From the NCBI RefSeq assembly GCF_016827675.1, contig NZ_JAERJA010000005.1:146957-210956 (forward strand): 64,000 bases of DNA. Direction: 5' to 3'. The stretch's first letter is position 1; every line of letters begins with the position of its first letter. The translations under genes were made by a program, and so were the position numbers. The stretch is from Nocardioides limicola (GTDB lineage: Bacteria; Actinomycetota; Actinomycetes; Propionibacteriales; Nocardioidaceae). Of this stretch, positions 56,889 to 64,000 are shown one piece after another. A model generated the notes under the pieces. The model ran no database searches. It was not told where the DNA came from and worked only from the letters and a program-made list of their open reading frames with translations.

Positions 56889-57048
56889 ATGTCGGCCTCA
56901 CCGCTGCTCGACGCGGCAGTGGCCTACATCGCCCAGACGGCCCGCCGACACGGACTGGTCTGCTTCGACCCGCAGATCGGAGAGGTGATCACCTAGGGGC
57001 AAGGGCGGCACCACGCACCCCCACTTCGTGCTGCGGTTCGACGGCTGA
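56889..57048 (+). pseudogene. Gene remnants in a 356-base gap
   Basis: The 56797-57152 stretch holds no intact gene. 56889-56996 reads MSASPLLDAAVAYIAQTARR then HGLVCFDPQIGEVIT-stop, which looks like the end of a lost protein. In another frame 56998-57048 reads GKGGTTHPHFVLRFDG-stop, closely matching the KGGTTHPYAVLRN segment of the PGM1-like ligase gene 1.9 kb downstream, also at DNA level. Both are likely decayed fragments. Confidence 0.45.
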
Positions 57049-57152
57049 CGCCGAGGACGCCGTCCGCACTGAGGGATTGACGTGCTCCAAGGGAGGGTCG
57101 AGAGTGAGTAGGAGCGACCGCTCAAGCGGAGCTCGACAGCCCCGGAGGCGTG

Positions 57153-57758
57153 ATGAGCCGCTACTACCGCATCCTGTACGCCGTGGGTTTCACCCCATGG
57201 GAAGCAGACTCAGAGAACGCGGCACCGGAGTTTCGGACCCTGATCGACCGAGTTGAGGGTGGCTTGGAACGTCCGTTCGGTGCGGCACTCGATCTCGGCT
57301 GCGGCAGGGGCCGATGGTCGCTCGAACTGGCCGAGCGTGGCTGGGACGTCACCGGCATCGACGTCGTCCCCAAGGCGGTGCTGGACGCCAGACGACGCGC
57401 CGAAGAGGCCGGTGTCGCCGCGCGGTTCGTTGAGGGCAGCGTGACCGCACTCGGCAATGCTGACCTGGGGACGGGGTATCGCCTCGTGGTCGACGTCGAG
57501 TGCTTCAACCACCTCAGCGACGAGGACCGTGCAGCGGTGGGCAGCGGGGTCGACGCCGTGGCCGAGCCCGATGCCGAGATAGTTCTCCTCGTCTGGTCGC
57601 GAGCGCGCCGAGGCCCGTTCCCGCCCGGTGCGACGCGCGAGGACGTTGCCGCGGCGTTCCCGGGGTGGAGAATCGTTGATGAGCTGGCCTATCAGGCCAG
57701 GTTGCCGTTGCCGCTGCGAGGCATCAACCCGCGGTGGTACCGCCTGGCCCGCGCCTGA
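57153..57758 (+). CDS. Class I SAM-dependent methyltransferase
   Basis: 201 residues. SAM-binding motif I is ALDLGCGRGRWSLELAE (44-60) with the acidic residue of motif II in VTGIDVVPKAV; RLVVDVECFNHL is motif IV. No substrate domain is recognised. CCGGAGG lies four bases before the ATG. It precedes the PGM1-like ligase gene by 82 bases on the same strand, so a shared pathway is possible but unproven. Confidence 0.87.
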   Translation: MSRYYRILYAVGFTPWEADSENAAPEFRTLIDRVEGGLERPFGAALDLGCGRGRWSLELAERGWDVTGIDVVPKAVLDARRRAEEAGVAARFVEGSVTALGNADLGTGYRLVVDVECFNHLSDEDRAAVGSGVDAVAEPDAEIVLLVWSRARRGPFPPGATREDVAAAFPGWRIVDELAYQARLPLPLRGINPRWYRLARA

Positions 57759-57840
57759 GGTCCGCACCTTCTCACCACCTGCTCGCGGCGTTTCCCGCAC
57801 AGCCCTATCCTGAATCAGGGGCCATCCCGCAGGAGGCCAG

Positions 57841-59319
57841 ATGGTCGGGTTCGCCGAACTCCAGGGGCGACTGGCGGACGCGCTGGCGACGAACCGCCCC
57901 GGGTCGCAGGACGAGCACGTGGTCGTCGGACTGCCGTCGTACAGCCTGGGCCCGAGCATCCTCGAGCACTACCGGCCACTGCTCGGCGCCCTCGAGCACC
58001 GCTTCCTGCTGGCGATGTTGATGCTGCCGCGGATCCCCGGGGAGGAGTTCATCCTGGTCACCAGCCAGCCTCCCGGCGAGACGCTGCTGGACTACTACGC
58101 CCGGCTGGCCGACCCGGCCGATCCGGGGGCGGTACGGCGCCGCCTGCACCTGCTGGTGGTCCCCGACGACAGCCCCCGCTCGGTCGCGGCCAAACTGCTG
58201 GACCGCCCCGACCTGCTCGGGCGACTACGGGACCTCGTCGGCGATCGCCTCGGACACCTGGAGCCGTGGAACGTCACCGAGGCCGAGGTTGCGGTGGCCG
58301 TCGCGGTCGGCCTGCCCGTCAACGGCACCCCGCCGGAACTGTGGCCGCTGGGCTTCAAGAGCGCCGGGCGGCAACTCTTCGCCCGCGCCGGAGTGCCGAC
58401 GCCGTGCGGACGCGAAGGTGTCCGCGATGCCGCGGATGTGGCGGAGGCGGTGACGCAGATGCGACGACTGCGTCCCCGGCTCGGGCCCGTGGTGATCAAG
58501 CAGGACAACAGTGGGTACGGCGACGGGAACTGGCTGATGTCCACCCGCGACGAGGCCGGCCACCGGATCCCGCGGGACTGGCTGGCCGAGCACTGTCTCG
58601 ACGACGCACCCGAATGGTTCGTCCGCGACCTGGCCCTCGGCGGGGTCGTCGAGGAGTACCTGTCCGGCCGACGCACGGCCAGCCCCAGCGCCCAGTTGGA
58701 GATCGCTCCCGGTGGCGACGTCCACCTCCTGTCCACCCACGAGCAGATCGTCGGCGGACCGGGGGGCCAGACCTTCGTGGGCTGTCGGTTCCCCGCCGAC
58801 CCGGCGTACTCCGCCGAGCTCGGCCGCCATGCGCTGGCGGTCGGCAAGCAGTTCGCCGCCGCCGGCGCCATCGGCCGGCTCGCTGTCGACTTCATCGCGG
58901 TGCACCAGGGCGGCCGTTGGCAGGTGTACGCCCTGGAGGTCAATCTGCGCAAGGGCGGTACCACGCACCCCTACGCCGTGCTGCGGAACCTCACGCCGGG
59001 CCACTACGACCCGATCGGCGTCGGCTGGATCGCGGATCAGGACGGTCAGCCGCGCTGCTACTACTCCGCCGACGGGCTGCAGGACCCGCAGTGGGTCGGA
59101 CTGACCCCCGCCCAGGTGATCGCCGCCGTCGAAGCTGCCGACCTGTCCTTCGACCGCGGCTCCGGCACCGGGGTGGTGCTCCACATGCTCGGCGGGCTGG
59201 CCGTCGACGGCCGGATGGGACTGGTCGCCATCGGCCGTGACCCCGCAGAGGCCGACAACCTCGCGGCCGCCACCGAGGCGGCCGTCCGGGCTCTCACGCC
59301 GGGGCGATCCACGGGTTAG
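57841..59319 (+). CDS. PGM1-like ATP-grasp ligase
   Basis: 492 residues. The N-terminal region carries a preATP-grasp domain; the central ATP-grasp shows VVIKQDNSGYGDGNWL and VEEYLSGRRTASPSAQLEI, and the metal or substrate part is YALEVNLRKGGTTHPYAVLR. A C-terminal PGM1_C-like region follows (LHMLGGLAVDGRMGLVAIG). PGM1 joins non-proteinogenic residues to peptides in pheganomycin synthesis; most homologues are uncharacterised. It overlaps the glycosyltransferase stop on the other strand by four bases. Confidence 0.87.
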   Translation: MVGFAELQGRLADALATNRPGSQDEHVVVGLPSYSLGPSILEHYRPLLGALEHRFLLAMLMLPRIPGEEFILVTSQPPGETLLDYYARLADPADPGAVRRRLHLLVVPDDSPRSVAAKLLDRPDLLGRLRDLVGDRLGHLEPWNVTEAEVAVAVAVGLPVNGTPPELWPLGFKSAGRQLFARAGVPTPCGREGVRDAADVAEAVTQMRRLRPRLGPVVIKQDNSGYGDGNWLMSTRDEAGHRIPRDWLAEHCLDDAPEWFVRDLALGGVVEEYLSGRRTASPSAQLEIAPGGDVHLLSTHEQIVGGPGGQTFVGCRFPADPAYSAELGRHALAVGKQFAAAGAIGRLAVDFIAVHQGGRWQVYALEVNLRKGGTTHPYAVLRNLTPGHYDPIGVGWIADQDGQPRCYYSADGLQDPQWVGLTPAQVIAAVEAADLSFDRGSGTGVVLHMLGGLAVDGRMGLVAIGRDPAEADNLAAATEAAVRALTPGRSTG

Positions 59320-60617
59320 GCGACCGCTTCGCTCCGCAGGCCCGCCGGCACCTTCTCACGGGGCGGTTCGTTGACCAGCGCTTCGAGCTCGGCGATGACC
59401 GCAGCCGGGGTGATCGGGCGCGGCCGGGCGAGCACGGCCAACAGTTCGTCGACCGACTGAGCGACGGTGAAGTTGCCGCCGGCGTTGTGGCGGCCGGTGG
59501 GCGACAGCGGCCCCAAGGCGATCGCCTCGCGGATGCCCAGGGCCAGCGCCTCGGCGTTGTCCGGCTGGACCAGGATGACCGCACCACAGTCGGTCTCGGG
59601 GAGGCCGCCATCGTCAGAGGCAACCACTCGACATCCGGCATGCTGGGCCTCGATCGACACGATCCCGAACGTCTCATGCCAGTACTGGCTGTTCGACGGC
59701 ATCACCACGATGTCGTGCTCAGCCATCAGCGCCGCCATCGCGGCCGGGGTCTTGCACGCCGGGACCAGGTCCACGCCCGGGTGCGCCTCGAGAAGCCCGC
59801 GGATCAGGGCTCCTTGTGGCTTGTCGTCGCCGGAGGTGGTCGCGGTGAAGGTGAGTCGGGGGTCCTTGGCGACCAGGTCGTTGTGGAGCATCGCCAGGAA
59901 CGTGTAGATCCCCTTCTCCGGGCTCAGCCTGCCGGCGTACAGGATCCGGATGCCCCCCGACACCCGGTCCCACCTCGGCTGGCTGGCGAAGCAAGGTTCC
60001 GCGAACGGATAGACGACCTGGATCGTGGCGACGTCGACGTCGAGGAACCCCGACCACAGTTGCGCGGCGAAGCCGCTCGTCGCGATCAGGCCGCGGTCAC
60101 GGGTGCCGGCCACTGCGGCGTCGCGCAGGTGCTCGCGCAGCGGCGGCGGGACGTGCAGGATCTGGTACGCCGGTGTCCTGGTGGCGACGGCCGGGAACTC
60201 GGTGACGAAGACGATCGCTCCGTCGAGTTCGCTGACCTCGGCCACCGTCGCCAGCGCCAGGAAGGGGATCCCGACGAACTCGTCACGACCATCGGCGACG
60301 CCGAGCCCGATGGTGACGACCCGGGCCGCCAGACCGCGCCGGTTCAGCTCGCGAACCTGTCCGATCGTGTAGTTCTCCGAGCCACCGGTGCCGGCCGGCA
60401 GGGGCAGGCCCGGCTCCCAGATGAACGAGATCAACGCGGCACGCGGAAGCCGGTGCCGATGCGGGAACGAGTCGGGGACAATGAGCCGTGAGGTTGCGAG
60501 GTGATCTCGCCACCGCCTCTGATTGCTGCTGGCGCCGGTGTCCTTGTCATCGCGGTGACCGCGATCGACGACCCGGCGAGTGCAGTCGTAATGCGACAGT
60601 ACCCCGACGGCCCTCAC
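59316..60617 (-). CDS. GT4-family glycosyltransferase
   Basis: Up to 433 residues from the GTG at 60617; the conserved protein begins near residue 60 (RAALISFIWEPGLPLPAGTG), and no standard start lies closer, so the first 45 residues are doubtful. GT-B fold: donor-binding VVYPFAEPCF, RILYAGRLSPEKGIYTFL, and DIVVMPSNSQYWHETFGIVSIEAQHAG with the EX7E signature. It transfers a sugar from a nucleotide sugar to an unknown acceptor. Convergent with the PGM1-like ligase. Confidence 0.83.
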   Translation of the reverse strand: MRAVGVLSHYDCTRRVVDRGHRDDKDTGASSNQRRWRDHLATSRLIVPDSFPHRHRLPRAALISFIWEPGLPLPAGTGGSENYTIGQVRELNRRGLAARVVTIGLGVADGRDEFVGIPFLALATVAEVSELDGAIVFVTEFPAVATRTPAYQILHVPPPLREHLRDAAVAGTRDRGLIATSGFAAQLWSGFLDVDVATIQVVYPFAEPCFASQPRWDRVSGGIRILYAGRLSPEKGIYTFLAMLHNDLVAKDPRLTFTATTSGDDKPQGALIRGLLEAHPGVDLVPACKTPAAMAALMAEHDIVVMPSNSQYWHETFGIVSIEAQHAGCRVVASDDGGLPETDCGAVILVQPDNAEALALGIREAIALGPLSPTGRHNAGGNFTVAQSVDELLAVLARPRPITPAAVIAELEALVNEPPREKVPAGLRSEAVA

Positions 60618-60683
60618 AACCCCGCTTCGCGGTACCGGCTTGGGGGGCAGAGCGTAGGTCTCTACACGGGTGAGGTCCGGGGG

Positions 60684-61268
60684 CTACTCAGGTGCCTGCC
60701 CGGTGGTCGTGTAGGTCTCCCAGATCTGCTCGGCCTCGGTCGGGGTGAGTTCGTCGACCGCTTCCTTGCGCATCCCCACGACCTTCACCAGGGCATCGCT
60801 GAGCCAATCGGGCATCTTCACAACGGGATCAGGTGCAGGGGTTGCCGTGAGGCCGCGTCCGATCTTGCCGAGTCGGTGAAGGACGTCCACCAGCGGCTCG
60901 GCAACTGGTGTGTCGCTCTCTGCGATGCGCGCCTCCACCTCCGCGTAGACCTCCGAATCGCTGCGCGCGCCGAAAGCCCACACCTCGGCGACGTCCACGA
61001 CGACAGCCCCCGATGAGTCGTGCCCCACGCGCCAGACGACCCGCCAGTGGCGGTCGCTGACCACGATCTTGCGCCACCCGATCAGGCCGCCGAGAAGTGG
61101 CTCACCCGCTTCGGGGTTCCGTTCGAGGAGCAGCAGCTTCTTCAGCGCCCAACGAACCACCTGCGGGTCGCCCTTGCGGAGCATGGTCTCCAAGTCGTCG
61201 ACAGCACCGTCGACGAGGCGCACGACCGTTCGTGCCGCTTCGGAGAGGCGGCCCTTCTCGAACTCCAC
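60684..61268 (-). CDS. RelE/ParE-like toxin with C-terminal extension
   Basis: 194 residues. The N-terminal 100 residues have the RelE fold pattern (KKLLLLERNPEAGEPLLGGLIGWRKIVVSDRHWRVVWRV in pieces), with the Arg/Lys-rich strand expected for an mRNA interferase or ParE-like toxin. A C-terminal extension (about 105-194) is unusual for RelE. It lies six bases downstream of the antitoxin gene on the same strand. Confidence 0.8.
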   Translation of the reverse strand: MEFEKGRLSEAARTVVRLVDGAVDDLETMLRKGDPQVVRWALKKLLLLERNPEAGEPLLGGLIGWRKIVVSDRHWRVVWRVGHDSSGAVVVDVAEVWAFGARSDSEVYAEVEARIAESDTPVAEPLVDVLHRLGKIGRGLTATPAPDPVVKMPDWLSDALVKVVGMRKEAVDELTPTEAEQIWETYTTTGQAPE

Positions 61269-61274
61269 GGGGAA

Positions 61275-61601
61275 TCAGCCGCGGCCCGCTGCGATGTCGG
61301 CGTCGAGTTCGGCCTCCAGTTCGGCACGGGAGAACCCCATGCCCGCGATCACGTCATCGAGCGAATGGCGAACGCCCTCGTCGTCAAGCAGGCGGCTGAG
61401 CGCGATGGATGCGCTTCGCACGTCCGCCTCCAGCGTCCGGATGGCTTCGAGGCGCTCCATGCTGACCACCGCTGCCACCGGCCGCCCGCGTCGAGCGACG
61501 ATGACGTCGTGGTCTTCCGCGTCCTTGAAGAGCGCAGCGCCTCGCCCCGCCGCATCGGTCACCGAGAGGGCGGGCCCAGACGAGAGCCAGTCGGCGTTCA
61601 T
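61275..61601 (-). CDS. Phd/YefM-like antitoxin
   Basis: 108 residues from the ATG at 61601. The Phd/YefM fold is visible: ALSVTDAAGRGAALFKDAED, DVIVARRGRPVAAVVSMERLEAI split by its core strand, then an acidic helical tail (DDVIAGMGFSRAELEAELDAD) that would cover the toxin. It precedes the toxin gene and is read first, the usual antitoxin-toxin order. Direct repeats upstream are candidate operators. Confidence 0.85.
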   Translation of the reverse strand: MNADWLSSGPALSVTDAAGRGAALFKDAEDHDVIVARRGRPVAAVVSMERLEAIRTLEADVRSASIALSRLLDDEGVRHSLDDVIAGMGFSRAELEAELDADIAAGRG

Positions 61602-61609
61602 GGCACCTA

Positions 61610-61633
61610 CTGTACAGATTTCTGTATAGATTG
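61610..61633. promoter_or_regulatory. Direct repeats upstream of the toxin-antitoxin pair
   Basis: CTGTACAGATTT and CTGTATAGATTG are adjacent 12-base units (10 of 12 identical), 8 bases before the antitoxin ATG. The first contains the palindrome CTGTACAG. They fit an autoregulatory operator overlapping an AT-rich promoter. Confidence 0.58.
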
Positions 61634-61683
61634 CCCAGGTGCCTGGTGCCGCACCCCTTGGGGTCCGGCCCGTCGCGGACACC

Positions 61684-62880
61684 TCACCCCCGCTGACGCA
61701 AATACCTCCCGAAGTGGGGCACCGTGAACGCGATCCGGCCCCGCTCCGCCGAATAGATCAGGCCCTTCTTCAGCAACGCGTCCCGGGCCGGGGAGAGCGA
61801 CTGGGGCTTTCGCTCCAGCACCCCGGCGACATCCGCGGTGGCGACCGTGCCGACCGGGTCATCGCCGTACTCGACCGCGGCATCGGCCATCGCCCGCAGG
61901 TAGTCCCGCTCCCCCGGCGTGGCCCGCTCGTACCTGCTGCCGAAGAAGCCGACGGCGAGCTCGGCCTCGGCCTCGGGGGCGGCCACCGCGATGTCCTCGC
62001 CGGTGATCGGCGAGTGCGGCGCCAGATCCCACGCGGCCTTGCCGTAGGCCTGGATGAAGTAGGGGTATCCCCCGGTCGCCTCGTACATCGCAGCCAGCGC
62101 CTCGTCGGTGTACGCCGCGCCCTCCTCCGCCGCGGGTCGACTCAAGGCCGCGTCCGCTGCCTCCCGGGAGAGCCGGTCGATCCGCTGATAGGAGAAGAGC
62201 CGCTCCGAATAGGACTTGCTGGCGCTGAGCACGGCGGGCAGATGCGGCAGACCGGCCCCGACCACGATCACCGGCAGCCCCGACTGGCTCAGCTCGTGGC
62301 AGGCCGCGCACAGCGCGGAGACGTCGTCGGCGCCCAGGTCCTGCATCTCGTCGATGAAGATGCCGATGCCCTTGCCGACGTCGGCCGCCAGCCCACCCAC
62401 GTCGGTGAAGAGTTCGACCAGATCGATCTCGATGTCACCCGAGTCCGCGCGCCCCTTCACCGCCGGCGCGTCGATGCCCGGCTGCCAGCGGTCCCGCAGT
62501 TTCGCGCCCGCCCCGGCGTCGCGCTCGGCGAAGGAACGGATCACCCCGAGCACATGGTCGACCTCGTCGGGGTTGGGGTGGCTGAGCTCGCGCACCGCCT
62601 GGTGCAGGGCACTGGACAGTGGCCGGCGCAGCGGCTGGTCGGGACGCGCCTCCAACTTGCCGGTCCCCCAGTGCCGGCGTACCGCCGCCGAACGCAGCGT
62701 GTTCAGCAGCACCGTCTTGCCCACCCCGCGCAGCCCGGTGAGCACCAAGGAGCGCTCCGGCCGGCCGCGGGCGACCCGCTCCAACACCACGTCGAAGGCG
62801 CGCAACTGCTCATCCCGGCCGGCGAGCTCGGGCGGGCGCTGGCCGGCGCCGGGGGCGTACGGGTTCCGGATCGGGTCCAC
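61684..62880 (-). CDS. AAA ATPase (STAND/Orc1-like P-loop ATPase)
   Basis: 398 residues. Walker A GLRGVGKT (49-56), Walker B IFIDEMQD, sensor-like VVGAGLPHL and a C-terminal winged-helix-like domain (KSLSPARDALLKKGLIYSAERG near the end). The plan resembles ORC/Cdc6 or STAND ATPases found beside mobile or defence genes, but also common chromosomal ATPases. No nuclease or effector is fused. It is divergent from the Fpg/Nei gene. Confidence 0.8.
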   Translation of the reverse strand: MDPIRNPYAPGAGQRPPELAGRDEQLRAFDVVLERVARGRPERSLVLTGLRGVGKTVLLNTLRSAAVRRHWGTGKLEARPDQPLRRPLSSALHQAVRELSHPNPDEVDHVLGVIRSFAERDAGAGAKLRDRWQPGIDAPAVKGRADSGDIEIDLVELFTDVGGLAADVGKGIGIFIDEMQDLGADDVSALCAACHELSQSGLPVIVVGAGLPHLPAVLSASKSYSERLFSYQRIDRLSREAADAALSRPAAEEGAAYTDEALAAMYEATGGYPYFIQAYGKAAWDLAPHSPITGEDIAVAAPEAEAELAVGFFGSRYERATPGERDYLRAMADAAVEYGDDPVGTVATADVAGVLERKPQSLSPARDALLKKGLIYSAERGRIAFTVPHFGRYLRQRG

Positions 62881-62962
62881 GATCGGACGATATCGAGCAA
62901 TCTAGCCCGGAACCTAGATTGACCTAGCGTGTCGTAGCGAGGACGCCCCTAGACTCGAACCC

Positions 62963-63829
62963 GTGCCCGAACTCCCCGAGGTGCAGGCGCTGGTCGACGA
63001 TCTGGCCGACCGGCTCGATGGCCGTGCGATCGTGGCCGTGCAGTTGGCCGCGTTCAGCGCACTCAAGACCTACGACCCGCCGCTGTCCGCGCTCGAGGGC
63101 GCGCTGGTGGACGGCGTACGACGGCACGGGAAGTTCCTCGACATCGAAGCCGCCGGACTGCACCTGGTGATGCACCTGGCCCGGGCCGGCTGGATCCGGT
63201 GGCGCGACGAGGTCCCGGCCGCCCCACCGCGACCCAGCAACAAGTCCCCGCTGGCGGCGCGGATCGTCCTCGACTCCGGTGCCGGACTCGACGTCACCGA
63301 GGCCGGCACCAAGAAGAGCCTGGCCGTGTACGTCGTCCGCTCACCCGCCGACGTACCAGGCATCGCCTCGCTGGGCCCGGACCCGCTCACGCCCGCGTTC
63401 ACGCCCGAGGTGCTGGCCGGCATCCTCCGCGACGCCGGCCGCAAGCAGCTCAAGGGAGTGCTGCGCCATCAGGGCACCATCGCCGGGATCGGCAACGCCT
63501 ACTCCGACGAGATCCTGCACACCGCACGGATGTCGCCGTTCAAGCCCGCGGACAGCCTGGACGAGAGCGAGCGGCAACTCCTGTACGACGCGATCCGGGC
63601 CACCCTGGGTGCGGCGGTGGCGCGCGCCTCGGGCACCCCGGCCAGCGAACTGAAAGCCGAGAAGAAGGCGCAGATGGCGGTGCACGGGCGCACCGGACAG
63701 GCCTGTGCCGTCTGTGGCGACACCGTCCGCGAGGTCAGCTTCGCCGACTCGTCGTTGCAGTACTGCGCCACCTGTCAGACCGGCGGCAAGCCGTTGGCCG
63801 ACCGGCGGATGTCGCGGCTGCTGAAGTAG
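62963..63829 (+). CDS. Fpg/Nei family DNA glycosylase
   Basis: 288 residues starting with GTG. The N-terminal catalytic PELPEV (Pro2, Glu3), Lys in GRRHGKFLDI-type segment RRHGKFLDIE, H2TH segment GIGNAYSDEILH and a C-terminal four-Cys zinc finger CAVCGD..CATCQ are all present. It excises oxidised bases and nicks abasic sites. The remaining 171 bases to the window edge contain no recognisable gene. Confidence 0.92.
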   Translation: MPELPEVQALVDDLADRLDGRAIVAVQLAAFSALKTYDPPLSALEGALVDGVRRHGKFLDIEAAGLHLVMHLARAGWIRWRDEVPAAPPRPSNKSPLAARIVLDSGAGLDVTEAGTKKSLAVYVVRSPADVPGIASLGPDPLTPAFTPEVLAGILRDAGRKQLKGVLRHQGTIAGIGNAYSDEILHTARMSPFKPADSLDESERQLLYDAIRATLGAAVARASGTPASELKAEKKAQMAVHGRTGQACAVCGDTVREVSFADSSLQYCATCQTGGKPLADRRMSRLLK

Positions 63830-64000
63830 GCCTCCTCGGCTGTCGAGTGTCCGCGAGCAACGAGCGGACGTAGCGAGACTGTGAGTCTTTCCTTGCAGCC
63901 CGTGTGCTGGTGGGCTGTGGTCGGTGACCGCGGTTGTGACTCATATCGAGACTGGCTTCGTGCCTTTCCTGGGACTTGTCCGGTCGTGGTCGCCGGCCCC

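Noticed and set aside
60501..61016. 171-residue + strand frame upstream of the toxin
   Set aside because: It is antisense to the glycosyltransferase start and the toxin gene and shows no motif or ribosome site.

Overview
The window is high-GC DNA with dense, mostly GTG/ATG-initiated genes, many 4-base ATGA/GTGA overlaps and few T-rich terminators. A Bpa-type proteasome activator, two deazaflavin (F420)-type oxidoreductases, an SEC-C/DUF5926 protein, a SigE-type ECF factor and many TetR/MarR/GntR regulators point to an actinomycete, most likely of the Nocardioides/Propionibacteriales kind. The lineage is an inference; no rRNA is present to confirm it.

Layout. 1-10.1 kb is catabolic and stress-related: a truncated AraC regulator, then a leftward operon for aromatic-ring hydroxylation and meta-cleavage (TfdB/MhpA-like hydroxylase, C-C hydrolase, MhpB-like dioxygenase, GntR regulator, crotonase, TetR). 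A divergent isochorismatase-fold protein and a MarR/DoxX/pirin redox module follow. 10.1-12.2 kb is a small accessory segment: hipBA lies between an intact tRNA-Arg(ACG) and a 49-bp copy of that tRNA's 3' half, with scrambled XRE-regulator fragments outside it. 12.2-33 kb is mostly core: two tRNA-Ser genes, nitrilase-fold hydrolase, MobA-like protein, quinone oxidoreductase, bpa, serS with two HAD phosphatases, a PAP2/diacylglycerol-kinase fusion, an ECF sigma factor with a membrane partner, pheA, a TMEM165-type transporter, arcA and a phosphodiesterase.

33-45 kb is mixed: an orphan contractile-tail sheath-like gene divergent from arr (rifamycin ADP-ribosyltransferase), a two-component system, acdS (ACC deaminase), the ohrR/ohr peroxide module, lipoproteins, and a TetR/epimerase pair separated by two strong palindromes. 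45-56 kb is an unbroken leftward run of 11 genes joining a polyamine-type ABC importer to gamma-glutamylation enzymes (PuuA/PuuC/PuuD/PuuR-like), a single-domain extradiol-type VOC protein, a cupin and a fumarylacetoacetase-family enzyme; a cupin/nitroreductase pair diverges from it. 56-64 kb holds small actinobacterial proteins, a gene-remnant stretch, a methyltransferase, a PGM1-like ATP-grasp ligase, a glycosyltransferase, a RelE/Phd-type toxin-antitoxin pair, an AAA ATPase and an Fpg/Nei glycosylase.

The points most worth following are: three tandem ATGA-coupled minicistrons (MRAAQA, MRAHA, MRAAQA) leading directly into arginine deiminase; a family of exact 22-nt tandem repeats in sense orientation just after stop codons at three loci; the tRNA-bounded hipBA segment; the orphan tail-sheath gene; and the hybrid gamma-glutamyl/ring-cleavage operon.
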